Of a stretch of DNA of 64,000 bases, positions 1 through 11,441 are shown piece by piece. Both the position numbers and the translations under genes were made by a program. Source of the DNA: Oscillospiraceae bacterium NTUH-002-81 (GTDB taxonomy: Bacteria > Bacillota > Clostridia > Lachnospirales > Lachnospiraceae). Location: contig CP136052.1 of the NCBI GenBank assembly GCA_032620915.1, forward strand, positions 2,782,001 to 2,846,000, written 5' to 3'. Below the pieces are notes generated by a model. It saw only the letters and a program-made list of their open reading frames with translations. It had not been told where the DNA came from and searched no databases. Position 1 is the stretch's first letter. Every line of letters begins with the position of its first letter.

Positions 1-117
1 GCACTTGGAACAGATTTCTACGTGGATGTCCTTCTTTGTAGAGCCTGTAACAAATGTGTTGCCGCAGTTGCAAGTAACAGTTGCCTGGTAGTACTCCGGA
101 TGGATTCCTTCTCTCAT
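1..117 (-). CDS. rpmE: 50S ribosomal protein L31 (partial, C-terminus beyond window)
   Basis: The reverse strand from 117 reads [16 protein letters not shown] and continues with CNCG and CSKC cysteine pairs, the hallmark of the zinc-binding (C+) form of ribosomal protein L31. Thirty-nine codons are present and the frame stays open to the window edge. A ribosome binding site (gaggtg) lies just upstream of the ATG. The protein is part of the large ribosomal subunit, where it helps form an intersubunit bridge. A promoter and a leader of about 170 nt lie upstream (see separate entries). Confidence 0.93.
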   Translation of the reverse strand, partial: MREGIHPEYYQATVTCNCGNTFVTGSTKKDIHVEICSKC

Positions 118-293
118 GATTTTCACCTCATATAAAATATTTTATGTGAACTTCACCCCGCATGCATCTTCGGCATCCGGCGGCCTGGTTCCCGGCCAAT
201 ACTGCTCTGATCTTGCCACAGTAAGATATCCCGGGCGATCCCTGCAAGTCCCTGCAGTTCCCCACTGAGCCACATATACTCAATAGCTTATAT

Positions 294-322
294 ATTGTAG
301 CATGCCATTTTCCAAAATGCAA
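294..322 (-). promoter_or_regulatory. Promoter of rpmE with long 5' leader
   Basis: Reverse strand: -35 TTGCAT (317-322), a 17-bp spacer and -10 TACAAT (294-299). Transcription would start near 287 and leave about 170 nt of leader before the rpmE ATG. The leader holds GC-rich inverted segments such as GGCCGGG...CCAGGCC. L31 mRNAs of Firmicutes often carry autoregulatory leaders, but I cannot confirm a match to a known leader family. Confidence 0.5.
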
Positions 323-396
323 GAAATTTCTTTTGCAAAATCGCTCTTTAAAAATCTCTGTTGTAATCCGGGAAATATCCTTTTATAATAGTATCG

Positions 397-557
397 TTAC
401 AGTTCACTTGTAGATTCATGCGGACAGATTTCATGCTTGCATAAAAAGCTGTCTGCATGAATCTACGAAGGGAGCGCCTGGATATGAGCAAAAATGAGCT
501 GCGAAGCAGCGGAGAGCGCGTCAGCGTGATTTTGCGAATGGCGCGTGTGAACTGTAA
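397..557. repeat. Small palindromic element with terminal inverted repeats (MITE-like)
   Basis: An 11-bp inverted repeat, TTACAGTTCAC (397-407) and GTGAACTGTAA (547-557), brackets 161 bp. Inside is a long hairpin with 18-bp arms (410-427 and 449-466, one mismatch). Just outside is a 7-bp hairpin GTGGGAT/ATCCCAC (574-580 and 585-591), and TGAATTGT/ACAATTCA occurs near 609-636. It separates the divergent rpmE and malic enzyme genes. The reading frame that covers it on the reverse strand has no recognisable family and looks spurious. Mobility is inferred only from the structure. Confidence 0.55.
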
Positions 558-684
558 TAAAATGAGCATAAAAGTGGGATGTAAATCCCACGATATGCGA
601 ATAGCGGTTGAATTGTGAGAGTGCACAGCACGGAACAATTCACAGGTATCATACTCGATTAATTATTTTGCTGGAGGAATCGTA

Positions 685-1839
685 ATGACGCTGAACGAGA
701 AAGCACTGATGCTGCACGAACAATGGCAGGGCAAGGTGGAGACCGTCTCCGCTTCCCCTTTAAAAAACCGGGAGGATCTGGCCATGGCCTACACCCCCGG
801 TGTTGCAGAGCCCTGCCGGGCCATCGCCCAGCATCCCGAAGCTGTGTATAAATATACGATGAAGGGCAACACCGTTGCCGTTATCTCGGACGGCAGCGCC
901 GTTCTGGGGCTGGGCAATATCGGCCCCTATGCGGCCATGCCTGTCATGGAGGGAAAGTCCTGCCTGTTCAAGGAGTTCGGCGGCGTGAATTCCGTGCCGA
1001 TCTGTCTGGACACCCAGGACACCGAGGAGATCATCCGCGTGGTAAAAGCCATTGCCCCGGGCTTTGGTGGCATCAATCTGGAGGATATCTCCGCGCCCCG
1101 CTGTTTTGAGATCGAAGAACGGCTGAAAGCAGAGCTGGACATCCCGGTGTTCCACGATGACCAGCACGGCACCGCCATCGTGGTGCTGGCCGCTGCCATC
1201 AATGCCCTGAAAGTCACCGGCCGGAAGAAAGAGGACTGCAAGATCGTAGTCAACGGTGCCGGAAGCGCAGGCATTGCCATTACCAAACTGCTGCTGTCCT
1301 ACGGTTTCCCCTACGTGATCATGTGTGATAAATCCGGCATTCTGCACAAGGGTTCGGAAAACCTGAACTGGATGCAGCAGAGGATGATGGAGACCACCAA
1401 CCCGGAGGGCCGCACCGGCACCCTGGCAGATGCCCTGAGGGGTGCGGATATTTTTGTGGGCGTCTCTGCGCCTCACATTGTTACCCCGGAAATGGTTGCT
1501 TCCATGAACAGGGATGCCATCATTTTCGCCATGGCCAACCCCGAACCGGAAATCATGCCGGATGTGGCTAAGGCAGCCGGTGCCCGGGTGGTAGGAACAG
1601 GCCGTTCCGATTTCCCGAACCAGATCAACAATGTGGTGGCTTTCCCCGGCATTTTTAAAGGGGCGCTGGAAGGCCGTGCCCGCCAGATCACCGAGGAAAT
1701 GAAGCTGGCTGCAGCGCTGGCCATCGCCGGACTGGTTCCCGAGGAAGAGTTGAACGAAGACAACATCATGCCGGAAGCGTTTAATCCTGCCGTGGCTGAA
1801 GCCGTCAGCCAGGCCGTGAAAGATCATATTCCTGCATGA
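685..1839 (+). CDS. NAD(P)-dependent malic enzyme
   Basis: Oxidatively decarboxylates malate to pyruvate in the cytoplasm, linking the dicarboxylate and pyruvate pools. At 384 aa it matches the short bacterial malic enzymes. Visible motifs are AYTPGVAEPC near residue 35, the metal/malate region KSCLFKEFGG and FHDDQHGTAIV (about 150-160), and a Rossmann nucleotide site VVNGAGSAGIAI (about 188-200). The ATG follows a good ribosome binding site (ctggagga). Its stop overlaps the start of the next gene (ATGA), so the two are probably translationally coupled. Whether NAD or NADP is preferred cannot be told from sequence alone. Confidence 0.93.
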   Translation: MTLNEKALMLHEQWQGKVETVSASPLKNREDLAMAYTPGVAEPCRAIAQHPEAVYKYTMKGNTVAVISDGSAVLGLGNIGPYAAMPVMEGKSCLFKEFGGVNSVPICLDTQDTEEIIRVVKAIAPGFGGINLEDISAPRCFEIEERLKAELDIPVFHDDQHGTAIVVLAAAINALKVTGRKKEDCKIVVNGAGSAGIAITKLLLSYGFPYVIMCDKSGILHKGSENLNWMQQRMMETTNPEGRTGTLADALRGADIFVGVSAPHIVTPEMVASMNRDAIIFAMANPEPEIMPDVAKAAGARVVGTGRSDFPNQINNVVAFPGIFKGALEGRARQITEEMKLAAALAIAGLVPEEELNEDNIMPEAFNPAVAEAVSQAVKDHIPA

Positions 1840-2939
1840 ATACAGACATGATACACCCAATAAAGCCACACGTGAACCATCAAACGCAGACGGGCACACT
1901 GCCAGCTTCGGGGACCTGTGGGCAGCCAAGGCAAACTTGCCAGTCCAGTTGCGAAGAACATCCGCAGGCTCACCAGCAGCAAACGTCCACTGTCCGCCCT
2001 GATTTCGGTCAAAAGCGCTACCACTCGCTGGATTTTGCCTTAAAGCAGCAGTTCGGACAGAAGCTTTACAAGATTTCTCTGGACGGCGGCATGACCTGCC
2101 CCAACCGGGACGGCACCCTGGGCACCGGCGGCTGTATTTTCTGCAGCGCCGGAGGCTCCGGGGAATTTGCTCCGGCGCCAGGGCTTTCCGTCACGGAACA
2201 GATCGAGGCCGGTAAGCGGGTGTTCTGCGAGAAGAACCTGAAGGATGCGGCAGATACCGACACCCGTGGGCAGCAGTTTATCGCCTATTTGCAGTCGTTT
2301 ACGAATACCTATGCGCCCACAGCTCGCCTGCGACAGCTTTTCACAGAGGCCATTGACCATCCGGACATTGCAGCCCTGTCCATCGGCACCCGGCCGGACT
2401 GTCTGCCGCCGGATGTGATCGACCTGCTGGCAGAACTGAACCAACAAAAAACTGTCTGGGTGGAGCTGGGCCTGCAGACCATCCATGACCGCACCGCCAG
2501 CCTCATCCGCCGGGGCTATCCGCTGTCCGTGTTTGAGGACGCCCTGGCCCGGCTGAAAGCAGCCGGTCTCACCGTCATCGTCCATGTCATCCTGGGCCTG
2601 CCCGGGGAAACCGCCGATGATATGCTGGCCACCGCAGATTATCTGGCCCACGCCGGCATCGACGGCATCAAGCTGCAGCTCATGCATGTGCTGCGGGGCA
2701 CAGATCTGGAACAATTTTCCTTCCCGCTGTTTTCCATGGAAGAATACGTGGACATCCTCATCCGCTGCATTGAGCATCTGGATCCCGCCATCGTCATCCA
2801 CCGGATCACCGGCGACGGCCCCAAAGACCTTCTGGTGGCACCGCTGTGGAGTGCCGACAAGCGAAAGGTACTGAACACCATCCATCACGAAATGAAAGTC
2901 CGGGATTCCTGGCAGGGGAAACAGTTTTTCCCCGGATAA
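1836..2939 (+). CDS. TIGR01212 family radical SAM protein (YhcC-like)
   Basis: A 367-aa radical SAM protein. The cluster-binding segment CPNRDGTLGTGGCIFC (about residues 88-103) is the signature of the TIGR01212/YhcC group, whose reaction is unknown. The characteristic FGQKRYHSLDFALKQQFG lies just before it. The first ~60 residues (polar, Gln/Thr/Cys-rich) are longer than in typical relatives, so the real start may be further downstream. The ATG at 1836 overlaps the malic enzyme stop by 4 bp, which supports the start given. Confidence 0.88.
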   Translation: MNTDMIHPIKPHVNHQTQTGTLPASGTCGQPRQTCQSSCEEHPQAHQQQTSTVRPDFGQKRYHSLDFALKQQFGQKLYKISLDGGMTCPNRDGTLGTGGCIFCSAGGSGEFAPAPGLSVTEQIEAGKRVFCEKNLKDAADTDTRGQQFIAYLQSFTNTYAPTARLRQLFTEAIDHPDIAALSIGTRPDCLPPDVIDLLAELNQQKTVWVELGLQTIHDRTASLIRRGYPLSVFEDALARLKAAGLTVIVHVILGLPGETADDMLATADYLAHAGIDGIKLQLMHVLRGTDLEQFSFPLFSMEEYVDILIRCIEHLDPAIVIHRITGDGPKDLLVAPLWSADKRKVLNTIHHEMKVRDSWQGKQFFPG

Positions 2940-2991
2940 CGGCTTCGCCCTGCGGCATACAAAAAATTCTGAAAGTAAGGAGTGTGACATC

Positions 2992-3504
2992 GTGAGTGAT
3001 TCTCTGACCCTCTATAAACTGATCATTCTTTTCATGCTGGACAAGGTGGATTTTCCGCTGACCACCAGCCAGATCTCCGAATTCATCCTGGAGAAAGAAT
3101 ATACGAATTATTTTACGATCCAGCAGGCGCTCAATGAGCTGACCGACAGCCATCTAGTCCGCGCCGATACCATGCGCGGCACTACCTACTATCAGAACAC
3201 CGATGAGGGCAAAAATACCGTCACCTATTTTGGCGACCGGATCCCCCAGGCCATCGTGGACGACATCATGAGCTATCTGGATCAGAACCGCTACACCCTG
3301 AAAAACGAGGTGTCCATTCTGGCCGATTACTACCGGGCCACCTCCCAGGATTTTGCCGTGCGCTGTCAGGTAAAAGAAGGCGAAGTGAACCTCATCGACC
3401 TGACGCTCACCGTGCCGGACGAGCAGACCGCTGCTGCCATCTGCAACAACTGGCATAAAAAAAGCTCCGCCCTGTATGGATATCTCATGGAGGAGCTCTT
3501 ATAA
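2992..3504 (+). CDS. DUF4364 family protein
   Basis: A 170-aa protein that resembles the Clostridia family DUF4364: an N-terminal winged-helix-like region (LYKLIILFMLDKVDFPLTTSQI, then LNELTDSHLV) followed by an alpha/beta tail. It starts with GTG behind a strong aaggag ribosome binding site (2977-2982). The winged helix suggests DNA binding, but no target is known. It sits 52 bp after the radical SAM gene, probably in the same transcription unit. Confidence 0.8.
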   Translation: MSDSLTLYKLIILFMLDKVDFPLTTSQISEFILEKEYTNYFTIQQALNELTDSHLVRADTMRGTTYYQNTDEGKNTVTYFGDRIPQAIVDDIMSYLDQNRYTLKNEVSILADYYRATSQDFAVRCQVKEGEVNLIDLTLTVPDEQTAAAICNNWHKKSSALYGYLMEELL

Positions 3505-3506
3505 CC

Positions 3507-3995
3507 TTATTTTAACTTCATGTACAGCAGCGGATAGGGATTGCCTTCCTCGTCACACGCGGTTCTCTGATACGTTTCAAAACCCATATGTTCGTAAAAG
3601 CCCACTGCCTGGGGATTCTGTTCGTTGACGGTCACTTCCCGGACGCCCTGCTCCCGGATGCCGTATTCCAGCAGCTGCCTGCCAAGCCCTTTCCCCCGTT
3701 CATCCGGGGAGAGGAACAGCATTTCCAGGCGGCCATCTTCGGTTCCCATGAAGGCCACCGGCACGCCGGTCTTGCTTTCTGCCACAAACAGGTTCGCCAC
3801 ACCCGTCAGCGCCTGGGGCACATATTCTCTGATCTGTTTTACCTCTGCATCCGAAAGGAAATGATGGGTGGCCCGGACGGAAGCCTCCCAGACCTGCAAA
3901 AGAGCAGGCAGACGCGGTGCTCTGTCCGGTTGTTTCACCTCATGAATTCTGATCGTCTCCATACCCATCTTCTCCTCTTTTTCTGCACTTTTCAT
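3507..3995 (-). CDS. GNAT family N-acetyltransferase
   Basis: A 162-aa acyl-CoA dependent acetyltransferase. The acetyl-CoA binding motif is LSPDERGKGLGRQLLEYGI (about residues 95-113, pattern RGxGxG/A) and the family C-terminus is NPQAVGFYEHMGFE. The substrate cannot be predicted. It converges with the DUF4364 gene (2 bp apart). The N-terminus is uncertain because several Met codons occur in MKSAEKEEKMGMETIRI. Confidence 0.85.
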   Translation of the reverse strand: MKSAEKEEKMGMETIRIHEVKQPDRAPRLPALLQVWEASVRATHHFLSDAEVKQIREYVPQALTGVANLFVAESKTGVPVAFMGTEDGRLEMLFLSPDERGKGLGRQLLEYGIREQGVREVTVNEQNPQAVGFYEHMGFETYQRTACDEEGNPYPLLYMKLK

Positions 3996-4037
3996 CCATT
4001 TACTTTACTTATTCCATCAGACATTCTGTAGCGCAGG

Positions 4038-5360
4038 TTATTCCGCCTCTTCTTTTAATTTTTTCATATGGGCCGCAATGGTTTTCTCGTAGCCGTTATC
4101 TGAAGGCCGGTAGAATACCCGCCCTTCCAGCTCCGACGGCATATACTGCTGCTTCACATAATGGTTGGGATAGTCGTGGGCATACTTATAGCCGGTGCCC
4201 CGGCCCAGGTTTGCCGAGCCCGGATAATGGGCATCCTGCAAGTGAGATGGCACCGTTGTCCGGGTATGCTTCACCGCATCCGTGGCTTCGAAAATGGCGT
4301 TCACCGCCGCGTTGCTCTTGGGCGCCGTTGCCACATAGGCCACCGCCTGAGCCAGGATGATCTGGCTCTCCGGCATGCCGATACGCTCCACCGCCTGGGC
4401 CGCCGACACCGCCACGGTCAGCGCCATGGGGTCTGCATTTCCCACATCCTCGGAGGCACAGATCATGATCCTTCGCGCAATGAATTTCACATCTTCCCCG
4501 GCATAAAGCATTTTCGCCAGATAAAAAACAGCCGCATCGGGATCAGACCCCCGCATGCTTTTGATAAATGCCGAAATCGTGTCGTAATGGTTGTCCCCTT
4601 TTTTGTCATAGCCCACGGTGCGCTTCTGGATGCATTCGGACACCACATCCAGCGTCAGATGAATCTTGCCGTCCGCCGCCGGGTCGGTGGTCAGCACACC
4701 CAGTTCCACCGCATTCAGCGCGGTACGGGCATCCCCGCCCGCCAGATCCGCCAGAAAATCCAGGGCATCCTCATCGATTTCTGCATGATAGGCCCCCATG
4801 CCCCGCTCGGTGTCGTACACCGCCCGATGGATGATGGTGCGCATATCTTCTATAGAAAGGGGCCGCAGCTCAAAAATGGCCGATCGGGATAACAGTGCCC
4901 CGTTTACCTCAAAATAGGGATTTTCCGTGGTGGCGCCGATGAGGATGATTGTCCCGTCTTCCACAAACGGCAGAAGATAGTCCTGCTGGCCCTTGTTGAA
5001 CCGGTGGATCTCGTCGATGAACAGGATCGTCTTTTTCCCGTACATGCCCCGGTTCTCCTTGGCCTGCTCCACCACCGCTTCCATGTCCTTTTTCCCGGCT
5101 ACCGTGGCGTTGATCTGCCGGAAATCCGCACTGGTGGTGTTGGCGATGACCTTGGCCAGCGTGGTTTTGCCGGTGCCCGGCGGGCCGTAAAAAATCACGG
5201 AGCTGATCTTGTCCGCCTTGATGGCCCGGTACAGCAGCCGGTCTTTTCCAATGATGTGCTGCTGGCCCACCACCTCGTCCAGCGTCCGGGGACGCAGCCG
5301 GGACGCCAGCGGACTCTCCTTTTTCATCGTATTTTCCCGCATATAATCAAATAAATCCAT
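4038..5360 (-). CDS. rarA: Replication-associated recombination protein A (MgsA/RarA AAA+ ATPase)
   Basis: A 440-aa clamp-loader-like AAA+ ATPase acting at stalled replication forks. Visible are Walker A GPPGTGKT (about residues 59-66), Walker B LFIDEIHRFN, sensor GATTENP and the C-terminal tetramerisation region with PKSNAAVNAI and the conserved YPHDYPNHYVKQQYMPSEL-type end (here KYAHDYPNHYV). Full length for the family. Confidence 0.95.
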   Translation of the reverse strand: MDLFDYMRENTMKKESPLASRLRPRTLDEVVGQQHIIGKDRLLYRAIKADKISSVIFYGPPGTGKTTLAKVIANTTSADFRQINATVAGKKDMEAVVEQAKENRGMYGKKTILFIDEIHRFNKGQQDYLLPFVEDGTIILIGATTENPYFEVNGALLSRSAIFELRPLSIEDMRTIIHRAVYDTERGMGAYHAEIDEDALDFLADLAGGDARTALNAVELGVLTTDPAADGKIHLTLDVVSECIQKRTVGYDKKGDNHYDTISAFIKSMRGSDPDAAVFYLAKMLYAGEDVKFIARRIMICASEDVGNADPMALTVAVSAAQAVERIGMPESQIILAQAVAYVATAPKSNAAVNAIFEATDAVKHTRTTVPSHLQDAHYPGSANLGRGTGYKYAHDYPNHYVKQQYMPSELEGRVFYRPSDNGYEKTIAAHMKKLKEEAE

Positions 5361-5389
5361 GACATTCTCTTCCTTTCACACGATCGCAT

Positions 5390-6238
5390 TCACTCCACGA
5401 TGAGCTCATCCGCCGTCACAAAGGTGAACCCTGCTGTCTGCAGCTGATCCACCACCTGCAGCGCCGCTTCCACGCTGGAAGCGTAATAATCGTGCATTAA
5501 AATAATATCATCTTCTTTCACCTGCGTCACTACCCTTCGGACAATTTCCGCCGTATTTGTGGTGGTCCAGTCCAGGGAATCCACCGACCAGAGCACCGGC
5601 AGCATGGATACCTCCCCTTCCAGCTCCCTGTTCCAGCTGCCAAAGGGCGGACGGACGTAAAGGGGCCACTCCCCGGTGATCTGTTCCAGCACCTCCTGGG
5701 TTTTCGTCAGCTCCTGCGTGGCCGCTTCCTCCGAAAGGGTGGTCAGCTGCTGATGGGAATAGGTGTGATTGCCGATGAGATGTCCTTCCTCATAAATCCG
5801 CTCCACCAGTTCCGGATTGGCCGCCGCGTTTTCCCCCACCATGAAAAAACTGGCGTGGACGCCCCGCGCTTTCAGACCGTCCAGGAGCCTGGGCGTATAT
5901 ACCGGATGCGGGCCGTCGTCAAAGGTCAGGGCAACGCGCATCTGTTCTTCGTGATCAATCGGATTGTCTGCGTTGTCCTGCCGTATGCCCTGTTCCTGCT
6001 CGCTGGCCGGATCAGATACTTCGTTTTCTGCAACACCTGTGACACATGCTACCACTACTTCCTGCTCCTCCTGGCTGCCTACCCGCAAAAGCAGAGCTGC
6101 TGCTGCCGCAAGGAGCACTACGGCCCATTTCTTTTTCCTCATTTTCACTTTTTCTTCCATGTCCGTTCCACATTCCTCCCTCGCCTGACCGTCCCGTATA
6201 CGCGTCATTCGCATATCCGCCTCTTTCCTGTCCGCCAT
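5390..6238 (-). CDS. Polysaccharide deacetylase (NodB-type), membrane-anchored or secreted
   Basis: Residues near 105-250 form a NodB carbohydrate esterase 4 domain. Visible are the metal/catalytic segment LTFDDGPHP, the zinc ligands in HTYSHQQ, and RPPFGSWN. Enzymes of this family remove acetyl groups from peptidoglycan or other N-acetylglucosamine polymers outside the cell. An N-terminal hydrophobic helix after KMRKKKW (WAVVLLAAAAALLL) would act as signal or anchor. The start is uncertain: an ATG at 6214 has the better ribosome binding site (aaagagg), and the ATG at 6160 lies closest to the signal sequence. Confidence 0.87.
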   Translation of the reverse strand: MADRKEADMRMTRIRDGQAREECGTDMEEKVKMRKKKWAVVLLAAAAALLLRVGSQEEQEVVVACVTGVAENEVSDPASEQEQGIRQDNADNPIDHEEQMRVALTFDDGPHPVYTPRLLDGLKARGVHASFFMVGENAAANPELVERIYEEGHLIGNHTYSHQQLTTLSEEAATQELTKTQEVLEQITGEWPLYVRPPFGSWNRELEGEVSMLPVLWSVDSLDWTTTNTAEIVRRVVTQVKEDDIILMHDYYASSVEAALQVVDQLQTAGFTFVTADELIVE

Positions 6239-6301
6239 ATCTGCACGGCGTACTTTTCGCGTCTGCCAAAGCCTGATTTTGCAGGAACTATATCCTGGTG
6301 A

Positions 6302-6352
6302 TTGACAATTATTTTCCTTCTCACTATAATAAAAAGACTAACGTCTATTTTT
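6302..6352 (+). promoter_or_regulatory. Near-consensus promoter with adjacent dyad before MATE gene
   Basis: TTGACA (6302-6307), a 17-bp spacer and TATAAT (6325-6330) form a perfect sigma-A type promoter. Immediately after the -10 is the dyad AAAAAGAC-TAAC-GTCTATTTTT (6331-6352), which overlaps the likely transcription start. It could be a repressor operator or an early RNA hairpin. Confidence 0.7.
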
Positions 6353-6378
6353 CATTTTATTGATGGGGGGATTCTGAT

Positions 6379-7750
6379 ATGCCTGCTGAACAGGAAAACA
6401 AGATGGGAACCATGCCGATCAGAAAATTGCTGATCACCATGTCCCTGCCTATGATTATTTCGATGCTCGTCCAGGCCATGTACAACGTGGTAGACAGTAT
6501 CTTTGTATCCCGCCTGGGAGAAAATGCCCTGGCTGCCGTTTCTCTGGCGTTTCCGGTGCAGAACCTGATGATTGCCGTGGCCTCCGGCACCGGCGTGGGT
6601 ATCAACGCCCTGCTGTCCCGCAGCCTGGGGGAGAAGAATTTTGACAATGCGGACAAGGCTGCCGTCAATGGCCTGTTTCTGGCACTGCTGAGCAGTCTTG
6701 CCTTTGCTGTTTTCGGTATCTTTTTCTCTGAATTTTATTTTTTCCGCGCAGATCGCCGATCCGCAGATCATCCAGTATGGCAGAGACTATCTGTTCGTCT
6801 GCTGTACCTTTTCCGTCGGCCTGTTTTTCTCAATCACAAGCGAGCGTCTGCTGCAGTCCACCGGCCGCACGATTTACAACATGATCACCCAGGGACTGGG
6901 AGCCATCATCAACATCATTATGGATCCGATCCTGATCTTCGGCCTGTTCGGATTTCCCCGGATGGAGGTAGCCGGTGCCGCTGTAGCCACGGTCGCTGGG
7001 CAGATCATCGGCATGCTGCTTTCCCTGTTTTTCAACTTTACCAAAAACAAGGACATCCATATCCGGCTCCGCGGCTTCCGCCCGCACGGCGAGACCATTA
7101 CCAACATTTACCGGGTCGGCCTGCCATCTATCATCATGATGTCCATCGGCTCCGTCATGACCTATGGCATCAACAAGATCATGCTCATGTTCTCCGCCAC
7201 CGCAGTGTCGGTGTTCGGCATTTATTTTAAGCTGCAGAGCTTTATCTTCATGCCGGTGTTCGGCCTGAACAACGGCATGGTACCCATTATTGCCTACAAC
7301 TATGGCGCCCGAAGACCTTCCCGCATTTTGCAGACCGTCCGGTTCGGGGCCCTGCTTGCTGAGATCATTATGTTCATCGGCACAGTCATTTTCCAGACGT
7401 GCCCGGCATTTCTTCTGGCACTCTTTGATGCCTCAGACGACATGCTGGCGCTGGGTATCCCTGCACTTCGGATCATCAGCATCAACTTCCTGTTCGCAGG
7501 TCTTGGCATCAGCTTTGGTTCCGTCTTCCAGGCCATGGGAAACGGCATGTACAGTCTGATCGTTTCTGCCTGCCGCCAGCTTGTTGTATTGCTGCCCGTC
7601 GCCTATCTGCTGGCCGTGACCATGGGCGTCCACTTTGTCTGGTGGGCATTCCCCGCATCAGAGCTGGCATCCATCGTTCTCAGCGTGGTGCTGTTCCTGC
7701 GGATTTACAGAAAGAAAATCCAACCGCTGTACGAAGAAGCGGAAGTCTGA
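6379..7750 (+). CDS. MATE family efflux transporter (frame broken once)
   Basis: A multidrug and toxin extrusion pump with about 12 membrane helices, exporting drugs or metabolites against Na+ or H+. The first part (MPAEQENKMGTMPIRKLLITMSLPMIISMLVQAMYNVVD) and the second (ADPQIIQYGRDYLF onward) lie in different frames. Removing one T from the T6 run at 6738-6743 joins them into one protein of about 456 aa, the normal MATE length. The start ATG follows a G-rich ribosome binding site (gggggga). Substrate unknown. It is probably functional if the break is a sequencing error. Confidence 0.85.
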
Positions 7751-7768
7751 TGAAAAGGAGACTTTTTC

Positions 7769-7942
7769 ATGCTGCCACAGGATCCGGTCATTCTTTTGAG
7801 TTATATCAATACCCAGCTGCGAGATCATTACACATCGTTGGAAGATCTGTGCAAAAGTCTGGGAGCTGACCCCCGGCCTTTGGAGGAAAAGCTTGCAAGT
7901 ATCGACTATACTTATGATGAGAGAACGAACCAATTCGTCTGA
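7769..7942 (+). CDS. DUF4250 domain-containing small protein
   Basis: A 57-aa ORF, MLPQDPVILLSYINTQLR and onward, ending IDYTYDERTNQFV. It resembles the small Clostridia family DUF4250 across its length. The ATG follows aaaaggag (7754-7760) at good spacing, 18 bp after the MATE gene, so the two may be cotranscribed. Function unknown. Confidence 0.82.
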   Translation: MLPQDPVILLSYINTQLRDHYTSLEDLCKSLGADPRPLEEKLASIDYTYDERTNQFV

Positions 7943-7960
7943 TCTGACATAACATATGAA

Positions 7961-8028
7961 AATCCCCGGCACAGCGATCCGGGATCACCAGTATTTTTCT
8001 GATGATCCCCTCCGCCATGTCGGGGATT
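7961..8028. terminator. Bidirectional terminator between DUF4250 gene and clpB
   Basis: Nested inverted repeats lie between two convergent genes: AATCCCCG (7961-7968) with CGGGGATT (8021-8028), and inside it GGGATCA (7981-7987) with TGATCCC (8003-8009). Confidence 0.6.
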
Positions 8029-8040
8029 CGTTTATATCTG

Positions 8041-10629
<2,589 letters not shown>

Positions 10630-10697
10630 AAAATCTCCTCCCTGAGTCTTCTATTGCACAATCATTTTCATGATATCTGTTTTCTTGTTCTATTCGC

Positions 10698-10740
10698 ACT
10701 ATAACGCATATTGTTAGCACTGTCAAGTATTGAGTGCTAA
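10698..10740 (-). promoter_or_regulatory. CIRCE operator overlapping the clpB promoter
   Basis: TTAGCACTG-N9-GAGTGCTAA (10714-10740) matches the CIRCE element bound by the HrcA repressor (consensus TTAGCACTC-N9-GAGTGCTAA, one mismatch). On the reverse strand a promoter TTGACA (10721-10726), 17-bp spacer, TATAGT (10698-10703) has its -35 inside the CIRCE loop. HrcA binding would therefore block RNA polymerase. Confidence 0.9.
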
Positions 10741-10753
10741 TTTTATATTTATT

Positions 10754-11353
10754 TTATTCTTCCATGGTTTCTTCCAAAATGGCAAGGCATTTTTTCATGG
10801 AAGCCTCAAATTCCTCATCATTATTATTCTGAAAAGTGATCAGATCATCCTTCACGGCCGGATCATCCAGATTCTCGGGAACGGAAAAATTGCACCCGGC
10901 AATATACTCATCCCAGTGCGCCAGTTTCCACGTATCCCGGTCGGAATTCCTTGCGATCATCCGCTGGTGGACAACCTCCGGGGATGTCTCCACCCATACC
11001 ACCACCAGGGTGGCGTTCTTCTCAGCCAGCTTTGCTTTCAGCCGGTTGATATAATCCATATCCCGGATCTCTCTTGTAAACGGTGCGTTGATCAGCACGA
11101 TATCATCATAATTCAATGCTTCCAGTGCAAGGTCAACCACACATTCGTACTCATAATCTCTGATGTTTTCTTCAAAGAACTGGCTGCTGCGGTCGTAAGG
11201 CTGTCCTGCCACTTTAAAAATCTGCCTAGAAAGAGCAATCAGCGTATCCTTGTCCAGATACACCACGTGCTGCAGACGTTCTGCCAGCGCTTTTGAAATA
11301 AATGTCTTTCCGCATGCCGGCGGGGAAGTTACCAGGATCAGCTTCTTTACCAT
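10754..11353 (-). CDS. P-loop NTPase / AAA_33-like kinase of unknown substrate
   Basis: About 199 aa. The N-terminus MVKKLILVTSPPACGKTFISKAL carries a Walker A variant (SPPACGKT), and the middle has VLINAPFTREIRD and VVVWVETSPEVVHQRMIARN, typical of small P-loop kinases that phosphorylate a metabolite or sugar. The start at 11353 is preferred: its ATG follows an AAGGAG at good spacing, while the upstream GTG at 11362 is too close to it. It lies between the two CIRCE-controlled heat-shock genes clpB and hsp20. An intrinsic terminator after hsp20 suggests separate transcription. Confidence 0.72.
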   Translation of the reverse strand: MVKKLILVTSPPACGKTFISKALAERLQHVVYLDKDTLIALSRQIFKVAGQPYDRSSQFFEENIRDYEYECVVDLALEALNYDDIVLINAPFTREIRDMDYINRLKAKLAEKNATLVVVWVETSPEVVHQRMIARNSDRDTWKLAHWDEYIAGCNFSVPENLDDPAVKDDLITFQNNNDEEFEASMKKCLAILEETMEE

Positions 11354-11395
11354 AACAGTCACTCCTTTATTTCACATCTGTTAAAAATATCTGTC

Positions 11396-11431
11396 AAAAA
11401 ACCGGAGGAGCCGGTAACTTCTGCCGGCTCC
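11396..11431 (-). terminator. Intrinsic terminator of hsp20
   Basis: On the reverse strand GGAGCCGG (11431-11424), a 9-nt loop and CCGGCTCC (11414-11407) form a strong stem, followed by TCCGG and a run of six T just downstream of the hsp20 stop. Confidence 0.85.
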
Positions 11432-11441
11432 CCTAGGAAAA

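Larger units (their letters stand above)
118..684. other. Divergent intergenic region between rpmE and malic enzyme gene
   Basis: This stretch of 567 bp has no convincing gene. It holds the rpmE leader and promoter (118-322), an AT-rich spacer, the palindromic element at 397-557, two further small hairpins (574-636) and the ribosome binding site (ctggagga, just upstream of 685) of the malic enzyme gene. No clear -10/-35 pair for the malic enzyme was found, so its promoter may lie within or next to the palindromic element. Confidence 0.6.

Noticed and set aside
348..638. ORF of 96 residues on the reverse strand
   Set aside because: It runs over the palindromic element and inverted repeats, has no family resemblance and no convincing ribosome binding site.
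760..1929. 389-residue reverse-strand frame over the malic enzyme
   Set aside because: Shadow of the malic enzyme; no recognisable domain.
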